NCBI GenBank assembly: GCA_030546905.1
Contig: JAUOPI010000003.1
Location: forward strand, 62,001 to 126,000
DNA: 64,000 nucleotides
From: Granulosicoccaceae sp. 1_MG-2023
Lineage (GTDB): Bacteria > Pseudomonadota > Gammaproteobacteria > Granulosicoccales > Granulosicoccaceae
Direction: 5' to 3'
In this document: positions 24,754 through 34,299 of the stretch, piece after piece
How the letters are laid out: every line of letters begins with the position of its first letter
Numbering within the stretch: the first letter of the stretch is position 1
Made by a program: the position numbers and the translations under genes
Notes under the pieces: model-generated
Seen by the model: the letters and a program-made list of their open reading frames with translations, nothing else
The model's database searches: none
What the model was told of the DNA's origin: nothing

Positions 24754-25503
24754 ATGAAGGTTTTGGTCGCGGTCAAACGCGTGATCGACTACAACGTCAA
24801 GGTCCGGGTCAAGCCCGACCAAAGCGGCGTTGATCTGGACAACGTCAAAATGGCCATGAATCCTTTCTGCGAAATAGCCGTAGAAGAAGCCGTACGCCTG
24901 AAAGAAAAAGGCCTGGCAAGCGAAGTGATCGTCGTTTCCATCGGCACGGCTGCCAGTCAGGAACAAATACGTACCGCACTTGCATTAGGTGCAGACCGCG
25001 GTCTGCTGATCGAAACCGATGAGGAAGTGCAGCCGCTGGATGCGGCAAAACTGCTTAAAGCCGTTGTTGAACAGGAACAGCCCGGGCTTGTCATTCTCGG
25101 CAAACAATCGATCGATTCGGATAATAATCAGACCGGTCAGATGCTCGCAGCCCTGACCGGCATGGGCCAGGCAACCTTTGCTTCGGCCGTGGAAGTGACA
25201 GACGACCGGGTACAGGTAACCCGTGAAGTGGACGGCGGCCTGATGACCCTCTCGCTGAAACTGCCGGCGGTCATTACCACCGACCTGCGCCTGAATGAGC
25301 CGCGCTACGCCTCACTGCCCAATATCATGAAAGCCAAGAAGAAACCGGTCGCCGTGACCACAGCAGATGAACTCGGGCTTGCATTATCGCCGCGACTGAA
25401 AACCCTCAAAGTCGAAGCGCCTGAGCCGCGTAAAGCCGGCATCAAAGTCGCCGATGTTGCCGCACTGGTCGATAAACTCAAGAACGAAGCAAAGGTGATC
25501 TGA
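24754..25503 (+). CDS. etfB: Electron transfer flavoprotein beta subunit
   Basis: A 249-residue EtfB that forms the AMP/FAD-containing ETF heterodimer with EtfA and accepts electrons from the acyl-CoA dehydrogenases. It begins [20 protein letters not shown] and has the conserved [17 protein letters not shown]. The ETF-beta signature [20 protein letters not shown] is followed by [26 protein letters not shown] lies six bases before the ATG. The stop overlaps the etfA start (TGATG), so the subunits are coupled. Placement next to five ACAD genes fits its role as their common electron acceptor. Confidence 0.96.
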   Translation: MKVLVAVKRVIDYNVKVRVKPDQSGVDLDNVKMAMNPFCEIAVEEAVRLKEKGLASEVIVVSIGTAASQEQIRTALALGADRGLLIETDEEVQPLDAAKLLKAVVEQEQPGLVILGKQSIDSDNNQTGQMLAALTGMGQATFASAVEVTDDRVQVTREVDGGLMTLSLKLPAVITTDLRLNEPRYASLPNIMKAKKKPVAVTTADELGLALSPRLKTLKVEAPEPRKAGIKVADVAALVDKLKNEAKVI

Positions 25504-26444
25504 TGACGATTCTTGTATTGGCAGAACACGATAACAACACACTGAATCAGGCCAGCCTGAGCGTTATCGCCGCCGCCCGTGCGATCGGTGGCGACATCGA
25601 CGTACTGGTGGCGGGGGAAAACTGCAGCGCCGTGGCAGACGCGGCCGCCGCAGCCGACGGCGTGACACGGGTTTTACTCGCCGACAGTCCGCTCTACGGC
25701 CACTTTCTGAGCGAGAATCTGGCCCTGTTGCTGAGTCGGACCGGACACGCCTATAGCCATATTCTGGCCGCCGCCGGCACCACCGGCAAAGACGTATTGC
25801 CGCGTGTGGCGGCATTGCTGGATACGGCGCAGATCTCGGACATTATCCGGGTTGAAGATGCCGACACCTTTGTACGCCCGATCTACGCCGGCAATGCACT
25901 GGCCACGGTCCGCTCAGACGACCCGGTTAAGGTCATTACCGTACGCCCGACCGCTTTTGACCCGGTCAGTGCCGAAGGCGGCAGCGCCGCGATTGAAGCC
26001 CTGCCCGCCGCCGAAGATGCCGGCCTGTCGGCCTTTGTCTCGGCACAAAACGCTGAATCGGACCGGCCCGATCTGGCCAGCGCGGATATTGTGATCTCCG
26101 GCGGGCGCGGCATGCAGAACGGCGAAAACTTTCAGCTGCTGGAAAACGTCGCGGATATTCTCGGCGCGGCCATAGGCGCATCGCGCGCGGCGGTCGACGC
26201 AGGTTTTGTCCCCAACGATATGCAGGTCGGGCAAACCGGCAAAATCGTCGCCCCGCAGCTGTATATCGCCGTGGGCATTTCCGGCGCCATCCAGCATCTG
26301 GCCGGCATGTCCGACTCCAAGGTGATTGTGGCAATTAACAAAGACGAAGAAGCACCGATTTTTCAGGTCGCCGATTACGGTCTGGTCGCGGATCTTTTCG
26401 ACGCGGTACCAGCCTTGGAAAATGCCCTGCGTGACGCCGTCTGA
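25503..26444 (+). CDS. etfA: Electron transfer flavoprotein alpha subunit
   Basis: A 313-residue FAD-binding subunit of ETF. The C-terminal FAD domain has the family signature, running from [20 protein letters not shown] to [23 protein letters not shown], then [20 protein letters not shown] and [22 protein letters not shown]. The N-terminal domain ([20 protein letters not shown]) packs on EtfB. Length and motifs match Pseudomonas-type EtfA. Translation is coupled to etfB through a one-base overlap. Confidence 0.96.
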   Translation: MTILVLAEHDNNTLNQASLSVIAAARAIGGDIDVLVAGENCSAVADAAAAADGVTRVLLADSPLYGHFLSENLALLLSRTGHAYSHILAAAGTTGKDVLPRVAALLDTAQISDIIRVEDADTFVRPIYAGNALATVRSDDPVKVITVRPTAFDPVSAEGGSAAIEALPAAEDAGLSAFVSAQNAESDRPDLASADIVISGGRGMQNGENFQLLENVADILGAAIGASRAAVDAGFVPNDMQVGQTGKIVAPQLYIAVGISGAIQHLAGMSDSKVIVAINKDEEAPIFQVADYGLVADLFDAVPALENALRDAV

Positions 26445-26504
26445 GCAGCCCCTGCCGGACTGAACCTCTACTCATCAGAACCGAACACAAGTGAGCCGCC
26501 GATA

Positions 26505-28172
26505 ATGCAAGCCGATAGCGAAGAACCGGAAACCATGGAATTTGATGTTCTCATCGTGGGCGGCGGCCCGGCCGGTTTGTCCGCCGCCTGCCGCCTCAAG
26601 CAGCTGGCCGCCGCTGCCGGCGAGGAACTGAGCGTCTGCGTGGTGGAGAAAGGTTCGGAGATAGGCGCGCATATTCTGGCCGGAACGGTGTTCGAGCCAA
26701 GCGCACTGGCGGCATTGTTCCCTGACTGGCAGGAACGCGGCGCACCGCTGCAGACCCCGGTCAGCCGCGACGAAATCCTGCTTCTGCGCGATAGCGAAAC
26801 TGCAAGCCGGCTACCGAACCTGCTGGTGCCGAAAAACATGCATAATCACGGCAATTATGTGATCAGCCTGGGCAATCTGTGCCGCTGGCTGGCCGAACAG
26901 GCCGAAGCACTCGGGGTGGAGATCTATCCCGGTTTTACCGCTGCCCGCACAATCATCGAAGACGCTTGTGTCAAAGGCGTGCTGACCGGCGAGATGGGCG
27001 TCGCCCGCGACGGCAGTCACAAGCCGGGCTATGTGCCGGCCATGGCCCTGCGCGCGCCCTATACCCTGTTCACCGAGGGCTGCCGCGGCCATCTGGGCAA
27101 GCAACTGATCGCGCAATTCAAGCTCGACGAAGGGCGCGATCCGCAACACTACGGCATCGGCATCAAGGAGCTCTGGGATATAGATCCGGCCCTGCATGAG
27201 CCGGGTCTGGTGGTGCATACCACCGGCTGGCCGCTGAACGAAAACGACGCCACCGGCGGCGGTTTTCTCTACCATGCGCAGAACAATCAGGTTTACGTCG
27301 GTCTGATTACCGACCTGTCCTACAGCAACCCGCACCTGAGTCCGTTTGACGAGTTCCAGCGCCTGAAACACCACCCGCGCATCAGCCGCTATTTGGCAGG
27401 TGGCAAACGGGTCGCCTATGGCGCACGCGCGCTGAGCAAAGGCGGCTTCAATGCGCTGCCGAAAATGAGTTTTCCGGGCGGACTGCTGCTCGGCTGTGAT
27501 GCGGGCACCCTCAACAGCTCAAAAATCAAAGGCTCTCACACGGCCATGGCCTCGGGCATGCTGGGTGCCGAAGCGGTATTTGAGGCACTGGGCAATGGAC
27601 TTAAGGGCGCGGAGATCAGTGATTTTGCGCAACGGTTTCAGGCCAGCGCGCTGTACCGCGAACTCTACGCCGAGCGCAACTTCGGTCCGGCAATGCACAA
27701 ATTCGGCAACTATATCGGCGGTGCGATTGCGTTTTTCGAACAGAATATCCTGCGCGGCAGCCTGCCGTTCACCCTGCACGACCGGCTAGCCGATCATGCC
27801 AGCCTGAAACCGGCTGCCGAATGCAGCAGGATCGACTACCCCAAACCGGACAACCGCCTGAGTTTCGACCGCCTCAGCTCGGTGTTTCTGTCCAACACCA
27901 ACCACAGCGAAGACCAGCCGGTTCACCTGCGATTAAGCGATCCGCAGTTGCCGATAACGGTCAATCTGCCGATCTACGATGAACCGGCGCAGCGCTACTG
28001 CCCGGCCGGGGTGTATGAAGTGACCGCCGCAGACGACGGTAGTGGCAAGCAGCTACAGATCAATGCGCAAAATTGCGTGCATTGTAAGACCTGCGACATC
28101 AAGGACCCGTCACAGAACATTACCTGGGTCACACCGGAAGGCGGCGACGGGCCGAACTACCCGAACATGTAA
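26505..28172 (+). CDS. Electron transfer flavoprotein-ubiquinone oxidoreductase
   Basis: A 555-residue inner-membrane-associated enzyme that oxidises reduced ETF and reduces ubiquinone. The N-terminal FAD fold is DVLIVGGGPAGLSAACRLKQ (near residues 14-33). The ubiquinone and membrane-surface region follows FTEGCRGHLGKQLIAQF. The C-terminal ferredoxin-like part has a cysteine in CPAGVYEV and three in QNCVHCKTCDIKDPSQNI, which ligate one 4Fe-4S cluster. It lies 60 bases after etfA and completes the electron path from acyl-CoA to quinone. A second in-frame ATG ten codons later is possible because the ribosome-binding site of the first is weak. Confidence 0.95.
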   Translation: MQADSEEPETMEFDVLIVGGGPAGLSAACRLKQLAAAAGEELSVCVVEKGSEIGAHILAGTVFEPSALAALFPDWQERGAPLQTPVSRDEILLLRDSETASRLPNLLVPKNMHNHGNYVISLGNLCRWLAEQAEALGVEIYPGFTAARTIIEDACVKGVLTGEMGVARDGSHKPGYVPAMALRAPYTLFTEGCRGHLGKQLIAQFKLDEGRDPQHYGIGIKELWDIDPALHEPGLVVHTTGWPLNENDATGGGFLYHAQNNQVYVGLITDLSYSNPHLSPFDEFQRLKHHPRISRYLAGGKRVAYGARALSKGGFNALPKMSFPGGLLLGCDAGTLNSSKIKGSHTAMASGMLGAEAVFEALGNGLKGAEISDFAQRFQASALYRELYAERNFGPAMHKFGNYIGGAIAFFEQNILRGSLPFTLHDRLADHASLKPAAECSRIDYPKPDNRLSFDRLSSVFLSNTNHSEDQPVHLRLSDPQLPITVNLPIYDEPAQRYCPAGVYEVTAADDGSGKQLQINAQNCVHCKTCDIKDPSQNITWVTPEGGDGPNYPNM

Positions 28173-28220
28173 GCGGTCCGTTCCGGCAGTGCGCGGCAAG
28201 CGCCTGCCTGAAGCGCTGTC

Positions 28221-28424
28221 TTAGTGTTTGAGGAGGAAATACTCGATCAGAAACTTGGCGCTGAAGCCGATCATGCCCAAACCAAGCACAATAAACAGCA
28301 CAAACATACCGAATTTGCCAGCATTAGACTCCTTACCCAGCTTGTAAATTATGAAGACCATATACGCCATCAGCGCCGGGACGAGGATTTTGACCATAAG
28401 GCCTTCGAAGTCTTCAACTACCAC
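28221..28424 (-). CDS. DUF2788 family small membrane protein
   Basis: A 67-residue protein with two transmembrane helices (KILVPALMAYMVFIIYKLG, then a second segment around FGMFVLFIVLGLGMIGF), the pattern of the DUF2788 family of gammaproteobacteria. Its function is unknown. I prefer the GTG at 28424: it gives the usual family length and has GAGAG upstream. A GTG at 28472 would add 16 residues and overlap a TATACT hexamer that looks like the -10 box. It is convergent with the ETF-QO gene and divergent from the VWA gene. Confidence 0.75.
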   Translation of the reverse strand: MVVEDFEGLMVKILVPALMAYMVFIIYKLGKESNAGKFGMFVLFIVLGLGMIGFSAKFLIEYFLLKH

Positions 28425-28557
28425 GGTAAGTCTCTCAGCTAATAAAACAACCGGCGCAGTATAATCCAACACCGGCTACGCTTCACCCACCTTGTGCGCG
28501 ATTGAAGCGCAGCGCCTGCATCCTTATAGTGCTTTCACAGACTGCGGGATAAGCAAC

Positions 28558-29295
28558 GTGAACAAACCGGATCAGAAAACCGGCAAAACGCCGGTCACAC
28601 AGGACACCGCCACACAGGACGAAGTGGATCAGTTTCTCAGCCGCGTGCGCGAGAGCCCGCCACCGGTGCCCCGTGGCGACGGCCGCGGCCGGCTGATCTT
28701 TGCCATCGACGCCACCGCCAGTCGTCAGCCCACCTGGGACCAGGCCGCGCAACTGCAGGCGGATATGTTTACCCAAACCCGTGGAATCGGTGCACTGGAC
28801 GTGCAACTGGTCTATTACCGCGGCTACCACGAATGCCGCGCCTCACCGTTCGTCAACAGCAGCGCCACCCTGCTGCGCCTGATGCAGAAGATCCGCTGCG
28901 AAGCCGGCACCACGCAGATTACCCGCGTACTCGAACACATCAGCGCTGAATGCCGCCGCCAGCCGGTGCAGGCAGCGGTGTTTATCGGCGATTGCGTGGA
29001 AGAAGCGCCGGACAGGCTCTACGAACTGGCCGGTCGACTGCGTCTGCTGAACACGCCGGTGTTTTTGTTTCAGGAAGGCCGGCGCCGCGATGCGGCCACT
29101 GTGTTCGGCGAAATCGCGCGCCTGAGCGGCGGCGCCCACTGTCGTTTTGATGCCGGCGCGGCCCGCCAGCTCGGTGAGCTGCTGAACGCCGTGGCGGCCT
29201 ATGCCACCGGCGGGCGCGAGGCCTTGCAGCGACTGCTGAACGACGACCACGCCGGCGCACGGCAATTGCTACGCGCCCTGCCCGATTCGTTATAA
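28558..29295 (+). CDS. VWA-like domain protein, paired with a J-protein
   Basis: A 245-residue soluble protein. After a polar N-terminus of about 45 residues there is a von Willebrand A-like core. RLIFAIDATASRQPTWDQAA carries a DxTxS metal-site motif, VQLVYYRGYHECR is the second strand, and QAAVFIGDCVEE is the third. The GTG at 28558 follows GGGATAAGC; an upstream TTG would add 22 residues. A TATAAT hexamer at 28460-28465 may be the -10 box. It precedes the J-domain gene by 32 bases, so the two proteins probably act together. The partner and function are unknown to me. Confidence 0.75.
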   Translation: MNKPDQKTGKTPVTQDTATQDEVDQFLSRVRESPPPVPRGDGRGRLIFAIDATASRQPTWDQAAQLQADMFTQTRGIGALDVQLVYYRGYHECRASPFVNSSATLLRLMQKIRCEAGTTQITRVLEHISAECRRQPVQAAVFIGDCVEEAPDRLYELAGRLRLLNTPVFLFQEGRRRDAATVFGEIARLSGGAHCRFDAGAARQLGELLNAVAAYATGGREALQRLLNDDHAGARQLLRALPDSL

Positions 29296-29327
29296 TCGGC
29301 CACTGACTCTGACACACCGGGACCAAC

Positions 29328-30044
29328 GTGGGCCGCCTGATACTGCTTCTCAGCCTCGTCGCCATAGGCTATATCGTCTATCACCTTTACCTGCGCGGCG
29401 CGAAAGCGCCAAGCAAAAGCCAGTGGCTGCGCTACGGCGCCATCGCGCTGGGGCTGTTTTTTGTTGTGATGGTACTGACCGGCCGCGCACCGGCGGTATT
29501 CGCCGCGCTGGGCGCCGCCCTCGCAGCGGCCTTCCGCTACTTCCCGCTGCTGCTGCGCCACTGGCCGCAACTGCGCTCGCTGTACAGCAAACACGCCGGC
29601 GGCGGACGGGTTTCGCGGGTAACGACCGCGGTGCTGGTCATGACCCTCGACCATGACAGCGGTCATATGGACGGTGACATCACCGCCGGTGAGTTCGCCG
29701 GCCGCCGGCTCAGCGAGCTGAGCATTGAAGAGCTGAAACGCTTTCACCGTTTCTGTCAGGCACAGGATGCCCAGGCCGTACAGGTACTGGAAGCCTATCT
29801 GCAACGCGAGCGGGCCGGCCAATGGGACGACAGCGGCGATAGCGGCCGGGAACAGCGCAGCGCCCGCGCCACCGGCATGAGCGAGGACGAGGCGCGAGAG
29901 ATCCTCGGTGTCGCAGCCGACGCCGGGCGCGAGGAGATTATCAACGCCCACCGGCGCCTGATGTCACGCCTGCATCCGGACAAGGGCGGCAGCGACTACC
30001 TTGCCGCACGGGTCAACGAAGCCAAAAAAGTGCTTCTCGGCTGA
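29328..30044 (+). CDS. Membrane-anchored J-domain protein, Tim14/Pam18-like
   Basis: A 238-residue protein with N-terminal hydrophobic segments (about residues 3-20, 37-55 and 60-75), a middle polar region and a C-terminal J domain (residues about 183-238). The J domain contains EAREILGVAADAG, the helix INAHRRLMSRL, the HPD tripeptide in HPDKGGSDYLAARVNEAKK, and ends LLG. A membrane-anchored N-terminus with the J domain at the very end, and HPDKGGS followed by NEAK, are features of mitochondrial Tim14/Pam18. It would stimulate an Hsp70 (DnaK) at the membrane. It begins with GTG 29328. Confidence 0.85.
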   Translation: MGRLILLLSLVAIGYIVYHLYLRGAKAPSKSQWLRYGAIALGLFFVVMVLTGRAPAVFAALGAALAAAFRYFPLLLRHWPQLRSLYSKHAGGGRVSRVTTAVLVMTLDHDSGHMDGDITAGEFAGRRLSELSIEELKRFHRFCQAQDAQAVQVLEAYLQRERAGQWDDSGDSGREQRSARATGMSEDEAREILGVAADAGREEIINAHRRLMSRLHPDKGGSDYLAARVNEAKKVLLG

Positions 30045-30099
30045 CAAGTGCGCACAAGCGCCTATACTCTCGGAATCGGCGCCACGGCAAATACCAACC

Positions 30100-30510
30100 A
30101 TGTTCAAACTGATCGCTTCCATCCCGCTTTTCGCATACCTGCTGATTGCCTTCAATCTGATTGCCTTCGGTGGCAGCGAGGACCCGCTAGCCGTGCTCAA
30201 CCGGGTGATCTACGACGTGGACCTGCCCAGCACGGCCCATCTGGCGATTACCGTCAGCCACGCCTTTATACTGGCCGGGATTGTGATTCTCTATATCGAG
30301 ATCTTCAAATCCACCCGCCCGTCGGCCTACGCCATTGTTGACCACGGCTTGTCGATGCTGGTGTTTGTGATTTTTCTGGTGGAATTCATCACCGTCAAAC
30401 AGGTCGGCAACAGCGCCTTTCTGATCCTGACGCTGCTGACCCTGACGGATGTGATTGCCGGCTTTACGGTGTCAATTTCCACCGCACGGCGCGATATTTC
30501 CCTGCAATAA
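30100..30510 (+). CDS. Small four-helix integral membrane protein, unknown function
   Basis: A 136-residue protein with four hydrophobic helices (about residues 4-22, 44-66, 78-98 and 103-123) and short polar loops. No catalytic or binding motif is visible. The start is taken at ATG 30100 because it begins the first helix; the frame is open upstream but the residues are polar and lie over the end of the J-protein gene. The ribosome-binding site is weak. It is followed by a hairpin shared with rimO. I do not recognise the family. Confidence 0.65.
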   Translation: MFKLIASIPLFAYLLIAFNLIAFGGSEDPLAVLNRVIYDVDLPSTAHLAITVSHAFILAGIVILYIEIFKSTRPSAYAIVDHGLSMLVFVIFLVEFITVKQVGNSAFLILTLLTLTDVIAGFTVSISTARRDISLQ

Positions 30511-30514
30511 GCCC

Positions 30515-30539
30515 AAAAAAAGCCCGGCGGGCGCCGGGC
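30515..30539 (-). terminator. Terminator of rimO (convergent site)
   Basis: GCCCGGCG-GG-CGCCGGGC (30522-30539) is a near-perfect palindrome. On the minus strand it is followed by seven T residues (30521-30515), which makes a good rho-independent terminator for rimO. The hairpin may also slow transcription coming from the plus-strand gene that stops at 30510. Confidence 0.85.
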
Positions 30540-30560
30540 GGGCTGAATCCTCAGAAAGCG

Positions 30561-31889
30561 CTAGCCGACCGGCCGCGCCCATAAATCGTAGTCGTCCGAA
30601 TCGGTGACCTGCACACGGATGATGTCACCGGTAGCAAAATCCGGCGCACCGTCAGTGTCGATAAAGACCTGTCCGTCGATTTCCGGCGCATCGGCTTTGC
30701 TGCGGGCTGTTGCTCCTTCGTCACCGAGCTCATCGACAATCACGTCGATCTGGCTGCCGATCTTAGCGGCCAGGCGGTCACGGCTGATCTCCTGCTGTAC
30801 CGCCATGAAGCGTTCCCAGCGATCCTGTTTGACCTCATCCGGCACCGGTGCGGCAATGTCATTGGCCACCGCCCCTTCCACCGGCGAGTACTGAAAACAG
30901 CCGACGCGGTCGAGCTGCGCTTCGCGGATAAAATCCAGCAGCTCTTCGAATTCATCGTCCGTTTCGCCGGGGAAACCGACGATAAAGGTGCTGCGCAGCG
31001 TCAGCTCCGGACAGATCTCGCGCCAGCGACGGATCCGCGCCAGATTGTTCTCCGTGGCCGCCGGGCGCTTCATGGCTTTCAGCACCCGCGTACTGGCGTG
31101 CTGCATGGGAATATCCAGGTACGGCAGGATTTTCCCTTCTGCCATCAGCGGGATCACCTGATCCACATGCGGATAGGGGTAAACATAGTGCAGACGCACC
31201 CAGACACCCATATCGCCCAGCGCCTCGCAAAGCTCCAGCATGCGGGTTTTCACCGGCCGCCCGCCCCAGAAATCCGTGCGGTACTTCATATCCACCCCGT
31301 AGGCACTGGTGTCCTGCGAAACGACAAGCAGCTCTTTCACGCCGGCCTTGACCAGACGCTCGGCTTCGCCCAGCACATCACCGGCCGGACGGCTGACCAG
31401 ATCACCGCGCAGGGACGGAATAATGCAGAAAGTACAACGATGGTTACAGCCTTCGGAGATTTTCAGATAGGCGTAATGGCGCGGCGTCAGTTTGATGCCC
31501 TGTGGCGGCACCAGATCGGTAAAGGGGTCGTGTTCGTGCGCTTGCGGCAGATGCTGATGCACTGCGCCGACCACCTCTTCGTAGGCCTGCGGTCCGGTCA
31601 CGGCCAGCACCTGCGGGTATTTGGCGAGGATTTTTTCCGAATCCTTACCCAGACAGCCGGTCACCACCACCTTGCCGTTTTCGTCCAGCGCCTCGCCTAT
31701 GGCCTGCAGCGACTCTTCGACCGCGCTGTCGATAAAGCCACAGGTATTGACCACCACAATGCCGGCATCCTCGTAGGTCGGCACAAGGTCATACCCATCG
31801 GTACGCAGTTGGGTCAGGATACGTTCGGAATCGACCAGTGCCTTGGGGCAACCGAGGCTGATAAATCCGACTTTAGGGGCGTCACTCAT
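30561..31889 (-). CDS. rimO: Ribosomal protein S12 methylthiotransferase RimO
   Basis: A 442-residue radical-SAM enzyme that methylthiolates the conserved Asp (position 88/89) of ribosomal protein S12. The N-terminal UPF0004 domain has [15 protein letters not shown] with the first cluster-ligating Cys and [11 protein letters not shown] with the second. The radical-SAM CxxxCxxC is [18 protein letters not shown], and a C-terminal TRAM domain follows ([12 protein letters not shown] to the end). Length and motifs match Escherichia coli RimO. It is a housekeeping gene, probably monocistronic or downstream of the 203-residue membrane protein. Confidence 0.96.
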   Translation of the reverse strand: MSDAPKVGFISLGCPKALVDSERILTQLRTDGYDLVPTYEDAGIVVVNTCGFIDSAVEESLQAIGEALDENGKVVVTGCLGKDSEKILAKYPQVLAVTGPQAYEEVVGAVHQHLPQAHEHDPFTDLVPPQGIKLTPRHYAYLKISEGCNHRCTFCIIPSLRGDLVSRPAGDVLGEAERLVKAGVKELLVVSQDTSAYGVDMKYRTDFWGGRPVKTRMLELCEALGDMGVWVRLHYVYPYPHVDQVIPLMAEGKILPYLDIPMQHASTRVLKAMKRPAATENNLARIRRWREICPELTLRSTFIVGFPGETDDEFEELLDFIREAQLDRVGCFQYSPVEGAVANDIAAPVPDEVKQDRWERFMAVQQEISRDRLAAKIGSQIDVIVDELGDEGATARSKADAPEIDGQVFIDTDGAPDFATGDIIRVQVTDSDDYDLWARPVG

Positions 31890-31984
31890 GAGGAAATCCG
31901 GCCCGGCAATACCGCGGGCATAGCTGGCAAAACAAGCGCGCCAGTATACCCGATTGCGGAGACTGACTTAAATGCCCGTCGGCC

Positions 31985-32596
31985 TTAGCGGCGCCGGCGT
32001 ACCAGCAGGGGCAGAAACAGGAAGGTGGCCGCGCCGATCAGCAGCAAGGTCCGCTGCAGGTTGAGGTAGTGCAAGCCGAAGGCTTTATCGAGATACAGAT
32101 CCGCTCCGGCCAGCAACACAAACAACAGTGCCGCAACCCAGGCGAAGGTGCCGATCGAACGGCCCTGACGCTGCTCGGCAAGGCGTTTTTCCTCACCGCG
32201 CTCGAGTTTGTACTTGAGCTGCAGATCGTTATAGCCGGGGAAGGCCTCGACGTTGATCTGAACAAAACCGTCGCTACCGTCGAACTCAAAGAAACCCACG
32301 TCGCCGGTCTGAGCCGCATCGGGCCCCAGCGCAATAATGTACTCACCGATTTTGTTTTCAAAGCGCGTGCTGTAGTCCGACAGCGCACTGGCCTGCGCCT
32401 CCAGACTGTCGGTATCGGACGACTGCGATACCAGCACCGCGCCGATCACCTGCGTGCCGGCCTGATCCAGAATCAGAAAGACATTAGACGCACGGCGCTG
32501 CCCGTCAGTGCCGGTTTCGATAGCGGTGGTAACCACCGATTTGGCCGGATAACCGAGCTTGAGAAGAAAACGCATCGCGATGTCGCTGAGCTGCAT
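31985..32596 (-). CDS. Hypothetical protein with C-terminal membrane helices
   Basis: A 203-residue protein of unknown function. Residues 1-130 are soluble, with a restriction-endonuclease-like feel (GQRRASNVFLILDQAGTQVIGAVLVSQ), but I see no firm catalytic motif. A charged stretch rich in Lys, Arg and Glu (KYKLERGEEKRLAEQRQG) follows. Two transmembrane helices (about residues 148-166 and 178-197) precede a terminal RRRR. The topology suggests a cytoplasmic domain tethered to the inner membrane. GGGAA precedes the ATG. It runs in the same direction as rimO, 95 bases upstream of it. Confidence 0.65.
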   Translation of the reverse strand: MQLSDIAMRFLLKLGYPAKSVVTTAIETGTDGQRRASNVFLILDQAGTQVIGAVLVSQSSDTDSLEAQASALSDYSTRFENKIGEYIIALGPDAAQTGDVGFFEFDGSDGFVQINVEAFPGYNDLQLKYKLERGEEKRLAEQRQGRSIGTFAWVAALLFVLLAGADLYLDKAFGLHYLNLQRTLLLIGAATFLFLPLLVRRRR

Positions 32597-32908
32597 GGTG
32601 TTCCCGCTGTGTTCAGTAGATGGAAAGCGGCCGGGAGGCCGGCATGGCGTGCAGACTATCCCAGCACTCCGTATGCGTCAATTATATGCCATCGTCTGCC
32701 GCAGCTTTGCCAATTTATTGTGCGTTACTGCGAATCCCGTCAGCTTTCTGACCTCGCGGAGCAAAAGCATTCTTTGCCAAATGGCAAGCTTTGGGCTTTA
32801 CTCAGGTTCTGTGAGCTGCTTCACACTTTCCTGAATAAGGCAGCGCTTTCCGACTCAGAACAAGACGTTCTTAAACGTCGCAAGCAGTGCAAACCCGTAG
32901 GAGCACGT
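32597..32908. other. Intergenic region upstream of fadL, with an inverted repeat
   Basis: This 312-base region holds no gene. It includes TTGCCA-AA-TGGCAA at 32774-32787, a 14-base inverted repeat about 120 bases upstream of the fadL start and a possible operator. It ends with the ribosome-binding site AGGAG at about 32899-32903. The frame of fadL stays open far upstream, but the sequence there is low in hydrophobic and signal character and belongs to this spacer. Confidence 0.55.
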
Positions 32909-34285
32909 ATGGATCTTCGACTGACAGGCTGGTCCGGCGGCGTCATCGCCCTCGGTGCCGCATTCGCGCAACCGGCGCTGGCCGCCGGCTTTGCGATCAA
33001 CGAACAATCGGCCATCGGCACCGGCGTTTCGCTGGCCGGTGCTGCCGCAGGCTATGACGACGCCAGCGCCAGCTGGTACAACCCGGCCGCCATGACCCGA
33101 CTCAGGCAGCGCACCGTAACGGCCGGCGTGGCACTGATTCAGGCCGACGGCGACTTCGACGACCGCGGCTCTTCGACCAACCCGCTGCTCGGCGACAACG
33201 ATATCGAAGGCAGCACCGGCGGCTTTTCAACCACCGCCCCGATCCCGGGCTTTTTCTATACCGCGCCGCTTAACGATCAGCTGCACTACGGTCTGGCGAT
33301 CACGCCCACCTTTGGTCTGGCAACCCAATACGACGATGACTGGACCGGGCGTTATTCGGCACTGGATTCGGAGCTGACCAGCATCACCATCGCACCATCG
33401 CTGGCCTACGCCTGGAATGACAAACTCTCCGTCGGCGGCGGCATCAATCTGCAATATCTCAAAGCCAGTCTGAGCAACGCCCTCGACACCGGCGCGATCT
33501 GTCTCGGCCAGGCCGCCGATAACGAAGCGCGCGCGGCTTGCCTCAGCGCAGGTTACCTGCCGGCCAACGCCGATACCGACAGCAGCGTGACCGTGGAAGG
33601 CGACAGCTGGGCGCTGGGGTTTAATGCGGGGCTGTTGTACGAGTTGAACACCGGCACCCGATTCGGTGTGGCCTACCACTCGGAAGTTGTGCACGACTTA
33701 GACGGCGAGGCCGATTTTACCCAAAGCGCGCAAATGCAGGCCCTGCTGGGCAGCAATGCCGACGGTCTGTTCACCGACACCGACGCCAGCGCCGAAACCA
33801 GCATGCCGGCCTCCTTGTCGCTGTCCGTGATCCACGATCTGCGGCCGGACCTGAGCCTGCTGGCCGATATCACACATATCTGGTGGAGCAGCTTTGACCG
33901 TCTGACCGTGTCTTTTGACAATCCGGCCCAGGCCGACAGCATCTCCACCTATAACTGGGACGACGTGCAACGCTATTCCGTCGGCCTGGAATACCGCCAC
34001 AACGCACAATGGCACTGGCGCGCCGGTTATGCGCTGGACCAGTCGCCGGTACCCGACGCGCAGCTGCGCACACCCAGGATTCCCGACGGCGACCGTCAGT
34101 GGCTGTCCTTCGGCGGCAGCTATATCAGGGACGAGGCGCTGCGGGTCGATGCCGCCGTGGCCTTTATCATGTCCGATGAGATTGCCATCGACCACAGCGA
34201 AGAGAACACCGGCCACACCGTGCGCGGTATCTTCGACCTGTCCGCAACCATCGTCGGTGCCACACTGACCTGGTCATTCAACTAA
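32909..34285 (+). CDS. fadL: FadL/OmpP1-family outer-membrane long-chain fatty-acid transporter
   Basis: A 458-residue outer-membrane beta-barrel for uptake of long-chain fatty acids or other hydrophobic compounds. A signal peptide ends near residue 25 (AQPALA-AGF). The N-terminal hatch follows (AGFAINEQSAIGTGVSLAG), and then the family hallmark SASWYNPAAMTRL. Alternating strands run to a C-terminal aromatic residue (LTWSFN). The ATG at 32909 has AGGAG six bases upstream. The gene is followed after 14 bases by a VolA-like lipoprotein gene. The barrel would import the fatty acid released by that enzyme. Confidence 0.93.
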   Translation: MDLRLTGWSGGVIALGAAFAQPALAAGFAINEQSAIGTGVSLAGAAAGYDDASASWYNPAAMTRLRQRTVTAGVALIQADGDFDDRGSSTNPLLGDNDIEGSTGGFSTTAPIPGFFYTAPLNDQLHYGLAITPTFGLATQYDDDWTGRYSALDSELTSITIAPSLAYAWNDKLSVGGGINLQYLKASLSNALDTGAICLGQAADNEARAACLSAGYLPANADTDSSVTVEGDSWALGFNAGLLYELNTGTRFGVAYHSEVVHDLDGEADFTQSAQMQALLGSNADGLFTDTDASAETSMPASLSLSVIHDLRPDLSLLADITHIWWSSFDRLTVSFDNPAQADSISTYNWDDVQRYSVGLEYRHNAQWHWRAGYALDQSPVPDAQLRTPRIPDGDRQWLSFGGSYIRDEALRVDAAVAFIMSDEIAIDHSEENTGHTVRGIFDLSATIVGATLTWSFN

Positions 34286-34299
34286 GGGGAGCGCGGCAC

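Noticed and set aside
32069..32908. A long open frame in front of fadL that would give a 738-residue protein
   Set aside because: The first 280 codons run antisense to a neighbouring gene and through the intergenic spacer, with no family-like sequence. The ATG at 32909 has an ideal ribosome-binding site and starts a proper signal peptide.
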